Shown here: piece by piece, positions 25,346 through 34,462 of the stretch
Numbering within the stretch: the first letter of the stretch is position 1
Layout of the letters: every line of letters starts with the position of its first letter
Origin: Pseudoxanthomonas sp. J35
Lineage (GTDB): Bacteria; Pseudomonadota; Gammaproteobacteria; Xanthomonadales; Xanthomonadaceae
Reading direction: 5' to 3'
Length of the DNA stretch: 51,694 nt
Assembly (NCBI RefSeq): GCF_000513995.1
Contig: NZ_KI911337.1
Coordinates: forward strand, 115,732 to 167,425
Position numbers and translations under genes: made by a program
The notes under the pieces: generated by a model
What the model saw: the letters and a program-made list of their open reading frames with translations, nothing else
What the model was told of the DNA's origin: nothing
Databases searched by the model: none

Positions 25346-25368
25346 ACCCGGTACCGGCCGCGGCCTGA
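25342..25368 (+). CDS. Possible 8-codon coupling ORF between nagA and nagX
   Basis: ATGAACCCG... encodes MNPVPAAA and a stop. Its ATG overlaps the nagA TGA (GCATGA) and its own TGA overlaps the nagX ATG (CTGATG). No good ribosome binding site is visible at nagX. Ribosomes finishing nagA could restart on this mini-ORF and be handed to nagX. This is an inference from spacing; the peptide itself shows no function. Confidence 0.35.
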   Translation: MNPVPAAA

Positions 25369-26450
25369 TGGGTGGCGGCCCGGCCACTCCGCCGCGCTTC
25401 GCCTCGGTCGACGCCCTGCGTGGGTCGACCGTGGCGGCGATGCTGCTGGTCAACACGCCTGGCGACTGGGGCCACGTCTACGCGCCGCTGCTGCATGCGT
25501 CCTGGCATGGCTGCACGCCGGCCGACCTGGTGTTCCCGTTCTTCCTCTTCATCGTCGGCGTGTCGATCGCGCTGGGCGTGGTGCCGCGCGCCGAGGCCGG
25601 GGTCGACCGCGGCGTGCTCGGGCGCGCGGTGCTGGTGCGCTCGCTGCGGATCGTCGGTCTCGGCCTGCTGCTGCACCTGCTGGCGTGGTGGTGGCTGGAC
25701 CAGGCGTACTTCCGTCCATGGGGCGTGCTGCAGCGGATCGGCCTGTGCTTCCTCGGCGCCGGCACGGTCGCGCTGTGGCTGAAGCCGCGCGCGCAGTGGC
25801 TCCTGCTCACCGTGCTGCTGCTGGGCTGGTGGGCATTGCTGGCGCTCGGCGGCAGCCTCGACCCCTGGGACAACCTCGCCAGCCGCATCGACGATGCGCT
25901 CGCCGGCCCATGGCTGTACCAGCATGACCCGGCAAGCGGACGCGGCCACGATCCCGAAGGGCTGCCGAGCACCCTGGGTGCGCTGGCGACCACGCTGCTG
26001 GGGCTGCGTGCCGGCGACTGGTTGCGCCGAGGCGCCACGCCGCGGCTGTGGTGGTCGGGCTTTGCTCTGTTGCTGGTCGGCCTGGCCTGGTCGCTGCTGC
26101 TGCCCTGGAACAAGAACCTGTGGACGTCCTCCTGCGTGGCCTGGACCGGCGGCTGGGCGATGCTGGCGCTGGCCATCGCGCATGCGCTGGTGGACCGGCG
26201 CGGCTGGCCGGCGCTGGGGCGCAGTCTCGGCGTCAATGCGATCGCCGCGTACGCGGGTTCGGCGGTGATGGTCTATGCGCTCGCCGCGCTGGGCTGGTGG
26301 GGGCCGCTCTACGAGGTCGCGTTCGCCGGCTGGATGACGCCGCGCTTCGGTCCGTACCTGCCGTCGCTGGCGTTCGCGCTGGCGTTCGTCGCGCTGTGGT
26401 GGCGGGTGGTGCGCTGGATGGACCGGCGTCGCCTGTACATCAGGATCTGA
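25368..26450 (+). CDS. nagX: NagX-like membrane acyltransferase (COG4299)
   Basis: A 360-residue inner-membrane protein related to the catalytic membrane region of heparan-alpha-glucosaminide N-acetyltransferase (COG4299/DUF5009). RFASVDALRGSTVAAMLLVN opens the family, followed by HASWHGCTPADLVFPFFLFI with the conserved His, then WGVLQRIGLCFL and FDPEG-like GHDPEGLPSTLGALATTLLG. About ten hydrophobic helices can be counted. NagX is a regular member of GlcNAc loci in Xanthomonas and Shewanella, but its exact reaction there is not proven. It is the last gene of the plus-strand nag run. Confidence 0.88.
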   Translation: MGGGPATPPRFASVDALRGSTVAAMLLVNTPGDWGHVYAPLLHASWHGCTPADLVFPFFLFIVGVSIALGVVPRAEAGVDRGVLGRAVLVRSLRIVGLGLLLHLLAWWWLDQAYFRPWGVLQRIGLCFLGAGTVALWLKPRAQWLLLTVLLLGWWALLALGGSLDPWDNLASRIDDALAGPWLYQHDPASGRGHDPEGLPSTLGALATTLLGLRAGDWLRRGATPRLWWSGFALLLVGLAWSLLLPWNKNLWTSSCVAWTGGWAMLALAIAHALVDRRGWPALGRSLGVNAIAAYAGSAVMVYALAALGWWGPLYEVAFAGWMTPRFGPYLPSLAFALAFVALWWRVVRWMDRRRLYIRI

Positions 26451-26760
26451 CCCCGCCCCGTGCCCGCGGCGCGGCGGTGCCGGCGAGGGTGCCGGCGCTG
26501 CTGCGATCGGGCTGCCGATGGCCGGCCCCCGTTCGCGGTGCAGAATGCGGCGGACGGCTGGCGGGCGTGGACTCCCGCGGCCACACACCGGCAGGAGGTG
26601 CACGTGGCTGGAGGCCCATGCAGCCGCGCTGATGGCGGTCGTGTTCATCATCCTGGGTGTGGCCCTGGCGGCCAGCGGCGCCGACGGGCTGTAGCGCCGG
26701 CCGGGCGCACGCGAAGGGGGCGCACCGGTGGTGCCGCGAAGGCTGCGCGGTGGCGCCGGC
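26451..26760. other. Spacer between nagX and the sigma factor gene
   Basis: A 310-bp gap between two converging genes. It contains a strong AGGAGG near 26593 and a short hydrophobic reading frame described separately. No other gene, RNA or clear terminator was recognised. Confidence 0.6.
26608..26694 (+). CDS. Possible small single-span membrane protein
   Basis: A 28-codon frame reads LEAHAAALMAVVFIILGVAL followed by AASGADGL and a TAG stop: one clean hydrophobic span with codon use like real genes here. AGGAGG lies nine bases before the CTG codon at 26608. No ATG or GTG is at the right place in this frame; the first ATG is at 26632 (20 codons). A nearby GTG at 26604 is in another frame with no protein-like content. 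So either the start is CTG, or a base has been lost, or it is chance. Confidence 0.3.
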   Translation: MEAHAAALMAVVFIILGVALAASGADGL

Positions 26761-28035
26761 TCAGGTATCGCAGCGCGCGGCCCGTTCCAGCAGCAGCTTG
26801 CGCTCGCGGGCGTTGCCGGCCAGCTCCGCGGCGCGTTCGAACTCCGCGCGTGCTTCGTCCAGCCGTCCCAGCCGGAACAGGAGGTCGCCGCGCACGCTGG
26901 GCAGCAGGTGGTAGTTGGCCAGCTTCGGTCCGTCGCGCAACGCGTCCACGCTTTCCAGCGCCACCGCCGGGCCCGATGCCATCGACACCGCCACCGCGCG
27001 GTTGAGCTCGACCACCGGCGATGGCGCCAGCTGCACCAGTGCGTCGTACAACGCGACGATCCGCGCCCAGTCGGTGTCCGCGGCGGTGGGCGCGCGGGCG
27101 TGGCAGGCGGCGAGCGCGGCCTGCAGCGCGTAGGGGCCGAGGGTGCCGCCAAGCTGGCGCGCACGCTCCAGCGCCTCCAGACCGCGTCCGATCAGCAGGC
27201 GGTCCCAGCGCGAACGGTCCTGGTCGAGCAGCAGCACCGGCTCGCCGTCCGGGCCGGTGCGCGCGTGCAGGCGCGAGGCCTGGATCTCCATCAGCGCGAC
27301 CAGGCCGTGGACCTCCGGCTCCCGCGGCATCAGTCCGGCCAGCACCCGGCCCAGGCGCAGCGCTTCATCGCACAGCGCCGGGCGCACCCAGTCGTCGCCG
27401 CTGGTCGCCGCGTAGCCTTCGTTGAACACCAGGTAGATCACGCCGAGCACCGCCGACAGGCGCTCGGGAAGTTCCTCGCGCCGCGGGATCTCGAACGGCA
27501 CGTTGGCCTCGGCCAGGGTGCGCTTGGCGCGGACGATGCGCTGGGCGATGGCCGGCTCGCTGGCGAGGAAGGCGCGGGCGATCTCGCCGGTCTCCAGGCC
27601 ACCGAGCAGTCGCAGGGTCAGGGCTACCCGCGATTCCGGCGGCAGCACCGGGTGGCAGGCGATGAACATCAGCCGCAGCACGTCGTCGCCGACCGGATCG
27701 TCGAGCAGCGACTCGTCGCGCTCGCCGGCCTCCTCCTGCCACTGCTCCAGCTCGTAGGCGACCTCGACGTGCTTCTGCTCGCGCAGCTTGAGGTGGCGCA
27801 GGCGGTCGATCGCGCGGTTGCGCGCGGTGGTCGTCAGCCACGCGCCCGGGTTGTCGGGCACGCCGGTTTCCGGCCATTTCTCCAGCGCGGCGACCAGCGC
27901 GTCCTGCGCCAGCTCCTCGGCCAGGCCGACGTCGCGTACCATCCGGGTGAGGCCGGCGATGACGCGCGCCGACTCCATCCGCCAGACCGCGTCGATGGTG
28001 CGATGGATCTCCGCGTGGGGGGCTGCGGGGCTCAT
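26761..28035 (-). CDS. ECF sigma factor with C-terminal TPR-like extension (ECF42 type)
   Basis: A 424-residue protein. The sigma2 region is near residues 10–80 (LAEELAQDALVAALEKWP, PGAWLTTTARNRAIDRLRH). The sigma4 region is near 120–180 (LRLLGGLETGEIARAFLASE, IAQRIVRAKRTL). A long C-terminal helical domain (about 190–420) has TPR-like repeats such as LDEARAEFERAAELAGN. This layout, with a DGPF/YCII gene directly upstream, is the ECF42 group. In that group the extension, not an anti-sigma factor, is thought to control activity, and no anti-sigma gene is present. It directs RNA polymerase to unknown promoters, probably including its own operon. Confidence 0.9.
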   Translation of the reverse strand: MSPAAPHAEIHRTIDAVWRMESARVIAGLTRMVRDVGLAEELAQDALVAALEKWPETGVPDNPGAWLTTTARNRAIDRLRHLKLREQKHVEVAYELEQWQEEAGERDESLLDDPVGDDVLRLMFIACHPVLPPESRVALTLRLLGGLETGEIARAFLASEPAIAQRIVRAKRTLAEANVPFEIPRREELPERLSAVLGVIYLVFNEGYAATSGDDWVRPALCDEALRLGRVLAGLMPREPEVHGLVALMEIQASRLHARTGPDGEPVLLLDQDRSRWDRLLIGRGLEALERARQLGGTLGPYALQAALAACHARAPTAADTDWARIVALYDALVQLAPSPVVELNRAVAVSMASGPAVALESVDALRDGPKLANYHLLPSVRGDLLFRLGRLDEARAEFERAAELAGNARERKLLLERAARCDT

Positions 28036-28115
28036 GCGATGCGATCACAACACCGGGGCGCGGCGCGGGCAAGCCCCGCCCCGTGCGTCGCCAGCCAGGG
28101 CAGGGCGCGGGCGGC

Positions 28116-28541
28116 TCAGCCGCGGCTCCCGATCTGCTCGCGCAGGCGTCGTTCCTGTTCGTGCAGTTCCGGAGTGAATTCCGCGCCGAAGTCCTCTTCC
28201 TCGAACACCGGGCGGATCTCGATCTCGCTGTCCTCGGGCATCGGGTTGGGGCAACGCCGGACCCATTCGATGGCTTCTTCCATCGAACGCACCTGCCACA
28301 GCCAGAACCCGGCGACCAGCTCCTTGGTCTCGGTGAAGGGGCCGTCGACCACGCTGCGCTGCCTGCCGGAGAAGCGTACCCGCACCCCCTTCGAACTTGG
28401 ATGGAGTCCCTCGCCCGCCAGCATTACCCCGGCCCTGACCAGTTCCTCGTTGTAGCGGCCCATGTCGGCGAGCAGTTGCCCGCTGGGCAGCTCGCCCGCT
28501 TCCGAGCTGGGAGTCGCCTTGACCATCACCATCACGCGCAT
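28116..28541 (-). CDS. DGPF/YCII-related domain protein
   Basis: A 141-residue small cytoplasmic protein of the YCII-related superfamily. It starts MRVMVMVKATPSSEAGE, with an ADMGRYNEELVRAGVMLAGE helix block. The diagnostic VVDGPFTETKELVAGFWLWQ gives DGPF proteins their name. The activity is unknown. It starts at 28541 with GGAGAG as ribosome binding site and is followed 80 bp later by the ECF42 sigma gene, its usual partner. An upstream open frame continuing into the porin fragment is not part of it. Confidence 0.9.
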   Translation of the reverse strand: MRVMVMVKATPSSEAGELPSGQLLADMGRYNEELVRAGVMLAGEGLHPSSKGVRVRFSGRQRSVVDGPFTETKELVAGFWLWQVRSMEEAIEWVRRCPNPMPEDSEIEIRPVFEEEDFGAEFTPELHEQERRLREQIGSRG

Positions 28542-28668
28542 GCGGGCTCTCCATGGCGGGCGCCCGATGCGCCCCTCTGGCACCTCGACGTCCGATGCGG
28601 CCGGGAATCGACATCCGCAGGGGCCGGCAGCGGGCGGCCGGCACCGGCGGCGTGCCGTGGTGGGCTGC

Positions 28669-29045
28669 CTACCCGCTGCGGCGCCCGCGCATCTGGCGCA
28701 GGCCCCGATGGGCCCGATGCGCAAGGGCGAGGTACATGAAGCCGCCCGCGGCCACGTGGGCGAGGGCCGCGCCGGTGGTGCCCAGCCGCGGGACCAGTAC
28801 CGCCAGCAGCAGGACCTGCAGCGCCGCGGCGGCGGCCACCGTGCGGAGCAGGGCGCGGTTCTCGCCCTGGTGCTTGAGCCAGGTCGGGGCCATCGCGAAC
28901 ACGGTGCCGATCGCGGTACCGACGGCGAGGATGCGCAGGGCGTTGGCCCCTTCGGCCACGAAGGCCGGGTGGAACAGCCCCACCAGCTGCGGGGCGAACC
29001 CGAACACGACCGCGAGGTAGAGGGCCAGCGGCACGACCAGCCGGC
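28669..29045 (-). pseudogene. C-terminal fragment of a polysaccharide flippase (Wzx-like)
   Basis: About 120 codons ending at a genuine stop (28669) encode the last membrane helices of a polysaccharide biosynthesis/flippase protein: LYLAVVFGFAPQLVGLFHPA, GTAIGTVFAMAPTWLKHQGE and LGTTGAALAHVAAGGFMYL. The N-terminal two thirds are missing. The frame begins abruptly near 29045, where it meets the porin fragment. There is no start codon with a ribosome binding site. It is a remnant and not expected to work. Confidence 0.75.
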
Positions 29046-30098
29046 GCGCACGAACCACATCAGCTGCTCGCCGGCCATGTAGTTGGCGTTGAAGGCGAGG
29101 CCGCGCGCCCGCGGCAGGCCGCCCTGTTCCGGGTCCTTGTACCAGGCGGTGAGGTGGATGTTGTTGGCGTCCATCGCCGCGCGCGCGTGGATCGGCGTGC
29201 GCGTCCGCGCCAGCGAGGTGAAGCCGACTTCGAGCATGTAGAAGTGTTCGTCCTTGCTGAAGAAGTCGTCGATGGTGCTGCCGGTGTCGCTGCTGTGCAC
29301 GGTGAACACACCCGGCTTGACGTACAGGCCGCCGCTGGTCGGATACCAGGCCGCCACCGCGCCGAAGCCGCGCAGCGGCGAAGCGATGCTCGGGCTGGTG
29401 GAGAACGCCTGGGTCAGGAACTGGCGGTTGTCGTCGAAGAACGGATAGGCGTTGAGGAAGTTCGGCGCGAAGATCTTGCCGATCGTGTAGTGGAAGCGGT
29501 TGCCGGCCAGGTTCTGCCGGATATAGGCCTGGGTGACGCCCAGGCTGAAGTCGCCATAGGTGGCGGCGGTGGGGATCATCGAACCGGTGGCCATGCCCGC
29601 CTGCAGCGGCGCCAGGTCCGTGCCGAGCGGGCGGCGGTCCTCGACCGCCACGTCCAGCGACAGTGCATTGGCCTGGCCGCGGTTGAACAGGTCGTAGGAG
29701 AAGTTCAGGGTCAGCTTGCTGCCCACCGCGTCGTGCTGGTCGATGAGGCTGCTGGAATAGTTCTGCCACAACACCATCAGCGATCCGCCGAAGGTGCGCC
29801 CGGTGTCTTCACGTACCCGGTTCTTCCAGGCGAACCAGGAGCCCATCGAGGTCGGCCGCCGCATCCAGCCGGCGGGACGGGCGGTGTCTTCCGCCAGGTC
29901 GCCCTGCACCGACATCGTGGTGTCGAGCAGGTCCGGATAGGGTTCGCGGTCGGCGATGTCGGCGAGGGTGAGGTCGAGTGGTTCCGGCTCGCCCGCGGCC
30001 GTCGGGGTTTCCTGCTGCGCGAACGCGTTCCCGCCGGCCAGCAGCAGGCACAGCGCCGCCGCAGCGCGCCCCGATGCGGAGGGGCGCGGACATTCCTG
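29040..30098 (-). pseudogene. Truncated OprB-like carbohydrate porin
   Basis: About 340 codons of an outer-membrane carbohydrate-selective porin. A signal-peptide core ALCLLLAGGNAFA is followed by the mature chain with LADIADREPYPDLLDTTMSV, WFAWKNRVREDTGRTFGGSL, VTQAYIRQNLAGNRFHYTIG and the late OprB motif MAGEQLMWFVRAGWS. There the frame leaves the family and the barrel's last part is missing. At the 5' end an ATG (about 30098, AGGA beside it) is one frame off the signal peptide, so the beginning is also frameshifted or cut. It adjoins the CoA-transferase fragment upstream and the flippase fragment downstream. Confidence 0.72.
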
Positions 30099-30955
30099 CG
30101 CCGCAGCGCGGCCAGGATGCCGGCCGCACCGATGTAGCCGGTGATGTAGTCGTTCATCACCAGCGTCGGCGGGAACCGCGGCACGCCGGTGCCGCGGCCC
30201 TCGACGAGGGTGAAGCCGGTGGTGGACACGCCTTCCATGTCGAACGCGGCGCGATCGCCCCACGGGCCTTCCCAGCCATAGCCGCGCACCGACAGGTAGA
30301 CGATGCCGGGACGGCACGATGCGACCTCCTCCACGCCGAAGCCCAGGCGTTCCATCGAGCGGCCGCGGAAGCCCTCGATGAACACGTCCGCCTGCCGAAG
30401 CAGGCCGGCGAAGCGCTGGTTATGCGCCTGGTCGCGCAGGTCCACCCAGGCCGAGCGCATGCCGACGTTGACGTCGACCACCAGCGCCTCGTGCTCGAAG
30501 CTCTGGTCGCGGGCGATATGCAGCACGTCCGCGCCGTACTCGGCCAGGGTCCGCGCCGCGGTGGTACCGGCGATCACGTGCGTGCAGGAGACCACCTTCA
30601 GCCCGGACAACGGCCGCGACGGCCGGGCGGCGAACTCGCGCGTTGGCGCGTCGCCGATCTTCACCAGCTCGATCAGCGGCGTTCCGGCAAGGTAGCGGCC
30701 CTGCGGATGCGCCAGCCATTCCTCGCGGGTGCGATGCAGCACGCCCACGCCGTTGCGCGCCGCGAGCGCGTCCTCCAGTTCCTGCCCGTCGCGCTTCTTC
30801 ACCGCCGAGCGGATCGCGGCCGCGTCGGGCGGCACCGCGAGCACCTCGAGTACGCGGTCCATCAGGTGCGGGTAGATGCCGGTGAGGTTGATGAAGCGGC
30901 CATCGCCGTTCTCCTCGCTGCCAGGTGCATGCCCTGTTGCAACGACGACGGGCGC
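30095..30955 (-). pseudogene. Internal fragment of a class III CoA-transferase (CaiB/BaiF)
   Basis: About 280 codons of a family III CoA-transferase, which exchange CoA between acyl groups. Recognisable segments are NGDGRFINLTGIYPHLMDRV, GVGVLHRTREEWLAHPQGRY, the nucleotide-fold start RPLSGLKVVSCTHVIAGTTA, DLRDQAHNQRFAGLLRQADV and RFPPTLVMNDYITGYIGAAG. Both ends are missing. The sequence leaves the family after ILAALRRR near 30095 and before about 30955, and no start codon is seen. Boundaries are approximate. It cannot make a full enzyme. Confidence 0.72.
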
Positions 30956-31101
30956 CGGAAGCGGAAGTCGACAGGTGCCCCGGGCACGGGGAACGCCCTG
31001 GCGCTGGTTCCGATCCGCCGCGGTCGAGGAGGAGATCGCCGCGCTGCTGCAGGCGAAGGCGCGGGTCTTGGTCGACGGGAATTCGTCCCGGGCGGGGCGC
31101 C

Positions 31102-32340
31102 CTAGCCGGGACGGCGCAGCGTGCGGGCGGCGGCGATCGCCGCTACCCGCGCGCGCTGCACGGCACGACCGACTTCCGGGCCGCTGAGGCCTTCTGCCAG
31201 GGCCAGGTCGCGCGCGTTCACCGCCGCGGCGGCGGCATGCAGGCGGCACAGTTCCGGTCCCTGCGGATACCCGGCGTCTTCGCTGCCGAGGCGGCCGCGC
31301 TTGTCGGCCTCGCAGCACAGGGCGACACGCGCCACCTGGCCCGGTTGGCGGAACGCGTCACAGCGTTCCAGCAGCTGCAGCACGGTGTCGTCGCGCAGTT
31401 CGGCCAGGCGATGCACGTTGAGGTGTTCGCGGCACACGACCTCGGCCAGGCGGCGATGCGCGGTGGGGATGCGCAGGCGCTCGCACAGCTTCGCCAGCGG
31501 CTTCAGCCCCGCGCTTTCGTGGCCGATGTGCTTCGGCAGCACGTGCGCCGGGGTGAGCGCCTTGCCGAGGTCGTGGGTGAGCGCGGCGAAGCCGACCAGG
31601 TCGTCGCCGGGGGCGAGGCGGGCGGCCATGTCGCTGACCAGTTCCTGGTGCCTGCCGGTATCCACTTCGGGATGGAACTCGGCGCGCTGTGGCACGCCGT
31701 ACAGGGCGTCGACTTCCGGCAGCACCACGGCCAGGGCACCGCAGGCGCGCAGGGTGGCGAGGAAGGCGGAGGGCCGCGGCGCGGCCAGCGCCTTGCGCAG
31801 TTCCTGCCAGACGCGTTCGGCCACCAGGGTCTCCAGTTCGCCGCCTGCGACCATGCGTCGCATCAGCCCGATCGTTTCCGGGGCGACGGTGAATCCGAGC
31901 GGCGCGAAGCGGGCCATGAAGCGGGCGGCGCGCAGCACGCGCAGGGGATCCTCGGCGAACGCAGGGCCGATGTGGCGCAGCACGCGCCGTTCGATGTCGT
32001 CGGTGCCGCCGTACGGATCGATGAGGTTGCCGTGGGCGTCGCGGGCGATGGCGTTGATGGTGAAGTCGCGGCGCTGGAGGTCTTCTTCCAGGGTCACCGA
32101 GGGATCGGCGTCGACGACGAAGCCGCGGTGGCCGCGCCCGCTCTTGCGTTCGGTGCGGGCGAGGGCGTGTTCCTCGCCGGTGTCCGGATGCAGGAACACG
32201 GGAAAGTCGCGGCCGACGGGGCGGAAGCCGGCGTCGAGCATCTGTTGCGGGGTGGCGCCGACGACGACCCAGTCGCGGTCCCCGGGCGGCAGCCCCAGCA
32301 GCTCATCGCGGACCGCGCCGCCGACCAGGTAGGTTTCCAT
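31102..32340 (-). CDS. cca: Multifunctional CCA tRNA nucleotidyltransferase
   Basis: A 412-residue cytoplasmic enzyme that adds or repairs the 3'-CCA end of tRNAs using CTP and ATP. The nucleotidyltransferase head has [20 protein letters not shown] and the metal-binding D-x-[38 protein letters not shown] and [15 protein letters not shown] follow. The C-terminal HD domain has [15 protein letters not shown], as in the E. coli type with phosphatase and phosphodiesterase activity. Start METYLVGG at 32340 is preferred to the ATG three codons upstream. Its 3' end marks the border of the fragment mosaic. Confidence 0.97.
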   Translation of the reverse strand: METYLVGGAVRDELLGLPPGDRDWVVVGATPQQMLDAGFRPVGRDFPVFLHPDTGEEHALARTERKSGRGHRGFVVDADPSVTLEEDLQRRDFTINAIARDAHGNLIDPYGGTDDIERRVLRHIGPAFAEDPLRVLRAARFMARFAPLGFTVAPETIGLMRRMVAGGELETLVAERVWQELRKALAAPRPSAFLATLRACGALAVVLPEVDALYGVPQRAEFHPEVDTGRHQELVSDMAARLAPGDDLVGFAALTHDLGKALTPAHVLPKHIGHESAGLKPLAKLCERLRIPTAHRRLAEVVCREHLNVHRLAELRDDTVLQLLERCDAFRQPGQVARVALCCEADKRGRLGSEDAGYPQGPELCRLHAAAAAVNARDLALAEGLSGPEVGRAVQRARVAAIAAARTLRRPG

Positions 32341-32401
32341 GGCGCGCATCGTATCGCGGCGGGAGGGTGCGCATGGGGTCGTTGCGGGATAGGCCCCGAC
32401 G

Positions 32402-34375
32402 TCAGAGAGTGGCCGGGCAGGCGAACGCCTTGCGCTTGCCTTCGGTACGGCCGAGCATGCGTTCGCTCACCGGCAGGGCGTCGCCGTTGAGGCGCCAGTC
32501 GTAGATGGCGCTGAAGGCCAGCACGCGGGCGACGTAATCGCGGGTTTCCTTGTAGCTGATCGTCTCGATCCACAGGTCCGGATCGTGCGTGGGACGCTGC
32601 GACAGCCAGCGCGCGGTGGGCGTGGGGCCGGCGTTGTAGGCGGCGATGGCCTGGTAGGTGGCGCCGTACTTGTCTTCCATCTCGCGCAGGTAGGCGCTGC
32701 CCAGGGCGATGTTGATGGACGAGTCGTACAGGCTGTCGGCGCCGGAGTAGGGCAGGCCGGTACGGCGCGCCACGGCGGCGGCGGTGGATGGCAGCAGCTG
32801 CATCAGGCCGCGTGCATTCGCGGAGGAGCGCGCGGTCGGGGTGAAGATGCTCTCGGCGCGGATCTCCGCGGCGATCCACGCCGGATCCAGGCCGTTGCGC
32901 CTGGCCGCGGCGCGGATGTCGGCATCGTGGTGCAGGGGGAAGCGCAGTTCGTACAGGCGCTGTTCCTCGGGCACCTTGCCCAGCGCGAACACGGCACGGT
33001 CGAACCAGCCGTTTTCCTGCGCCAGCGCCACCGCGGCGCGGCGCCTCGGATCGTCGAAGCGGGACAGGGCGTCGTTCCACTCGCGCGTCGCCCAGCCGGC
33101 CTGGTCGATGCGGTACAGGGCCAGGGCGCGCTGCAGGGCCGGGTCGCGCGCGACCTCGGTGCGCAGCGACGGCGGGTCGCCCGGCTGCCAGGGGCACAGC
33201 GCATAGGGCAGGCCAAGGCGGTCGGCGGCGAGGAAGCCGTGGAAGTTGGACGAGGTGGCGGCGGCGCGGAACAGCGGCTGCGCCTCGGCGGCGCGTCCGG
33301 TCTTCTCCAGCATGCGGCCTTCGAACCAGCGCCAGCGCGCGTCCTCGCGCTGCTTTGCAGGCATCAGGCGGATGGCCTCCAGCGCCGCGGCCCAGTCGCC
33401 GCGCGCCATCGCCTCGCGCGCGCGCCATTCGTGCAGGCGTTCGTCGTAGGCCGCGGCCGGCACCGCGGCCAGGCGCCGCGCCGAATCCGGCAGGTACGAG
33501 GCCACCGTCCACAACGCGACCTGGTACAGCACCTTGCCGCGATCGGCTTCGGTCATGCCCAGCTGCGGCACCAGTTGCGCCAGGTGCCGTTCGGCGGCAT
33601 CAGGATTGTTCTTGGCCAGCCGGGCGAGCCCGGCGGCGGCGACCTGGCGGCTGCGCGCGTCGCGAGGCCACTGCGAGGTGCGCGCGTGCGGCGCCTGCAC
33701 GAAGGCGGCGTAGTCCTGGGCCAGGGCGAGCGCACTGGCCGGCAGCCCACGGGCGGCGGCGCGCATCACGCCCGGCTCACCCTCGGCGACGGCCAGGTCG
33801 AAGCGTTCCCAGCGCAGGGCGTCGTCCAGCCCGCCGCGCGCGGCCAGGCTGGCGAAGGTGCGGTCGCAGGCGTCGGGCAGCGACTTGCCGGTGCGCCACA
33901 GCGCCTGCGCCTGGGCGTTCCAGTCCGGATCGGTGCGGCCCAGCGCGGCCTGCGCGTTGAGCCGGGAGCAGCGCAGCGCCGGATCCTCGAGCGGGCGCCA
34001 GTCGGCAAGGAAGTCGCTCCACAGTTCGCGCCGCGCCAGCGAGGCCAGCCACAGCGGGCGCAGGGCACTGGCGACGGCCTGGCCGTCGTAGCGCTGCAGG
34101 AAGGCGCGGACCTGCGCCGCATCGGCGCGGTCGAGGTCGCGCGACAGGCGCGCGAACTCCACCCACGGCCAGCGTGGATCCGCGCGCAGCGCCGCATCGG
34201 AAACGCTGGCCGGCTCACCGCGCTGGGCGGCGGCGATGGCGGAGCGGATCGCCGCGTCGCTGGCGGCGGTGGCGGGAGCCTGCGCGTGCGCAAGCAGTGG
34301 AAACAGCGCGAGCAGCAGGGCCAGCCAGGGCTGGCGCAGGCTTCGCGAGGAAAGGATGGTGGCCGGACGCGACAT
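32402..34375 (-). CDS. slt: Soluble lytic murein transglycosylase
   Basis: A 657-residue periplasmic enzyme that cleaves the MurNAc–GlcNAc bond of peptidoglycan, making 1,6-anhydroMurNAc. A signal peptide ([16 protein letters not shown]) is followed by a long superhelical alpha-domain (about residues 30–480, repeated short helices) and the C-terminal SLT domain. The catalytic Glu is E508 in [20 protein letters not shown], with [14 protein letters not shown] and [15 protein letters not shown] after it. Length matches Slt70. Start 34375 gives a proper signal peptide. The gene follows directly upstream of cca on the same strand with a 61-bp gap. Confidence 0.95.
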   Translation of the reverse strand: MSRPATILSSRSLRQPWLALLLALFPLLAHAQAPATAASDAAIRSAIAAAQRGEPASVSDAALRADPRWPWVEFARLSRDLDRADAAQVRAFLQRYDGQAVASALRPLWLASLARRELWSDFLADWRPLEDPALRCSRLNAQAALGRTDPDWNAQAQALWRTGKSLPDACDRTFASLAARGGLDDALRWERFDLAVAEGEPGVMRAAARGLPASALALAQDYAAFVQAPHARTSQWPRDARSRQVAAAGLARLAKNNPDAAERHLAQLVPQLGMTEADRGKVLYQVALWTVASYLPDSARRLAAVPAAAYDERLHEWRAREAMARGDWAAALEAIRLMPAKQREDARWRWFEGRMLEKTGRAAEAQPLFRAAATSSNFHGFLAADRLGLPYALCPWQPGDPPSLRTEVARDPALQRALALYRIDQAGWATREWNDALSRFDDPRRRAAVALAQENGWFDRAVFALGKVPEEQRLYELRFPLHHDADIRAAARRNGLDPAWIAAEIRAESIFTPTARSSANARGLMQLLPSTAAAVARRTGLPYSGADSLYDSSINIALGSAYLREMEDKYGATYQAIAAYNAGPTPTARWLSQRPTHDPDLWIETISYKETRDYVARVLAFSAIYDWRLNGDALPVSERMLGRTEGKRKAFACPATL

Positions 34376-34462
34376 GCGGTCGAATATACCCAACGGGCCT
34401 GAACGGCCGTGACGACGGCCGGCATGGCGTGTCGCGGTTGCTGCCCACCGCTGGAGCATTCC

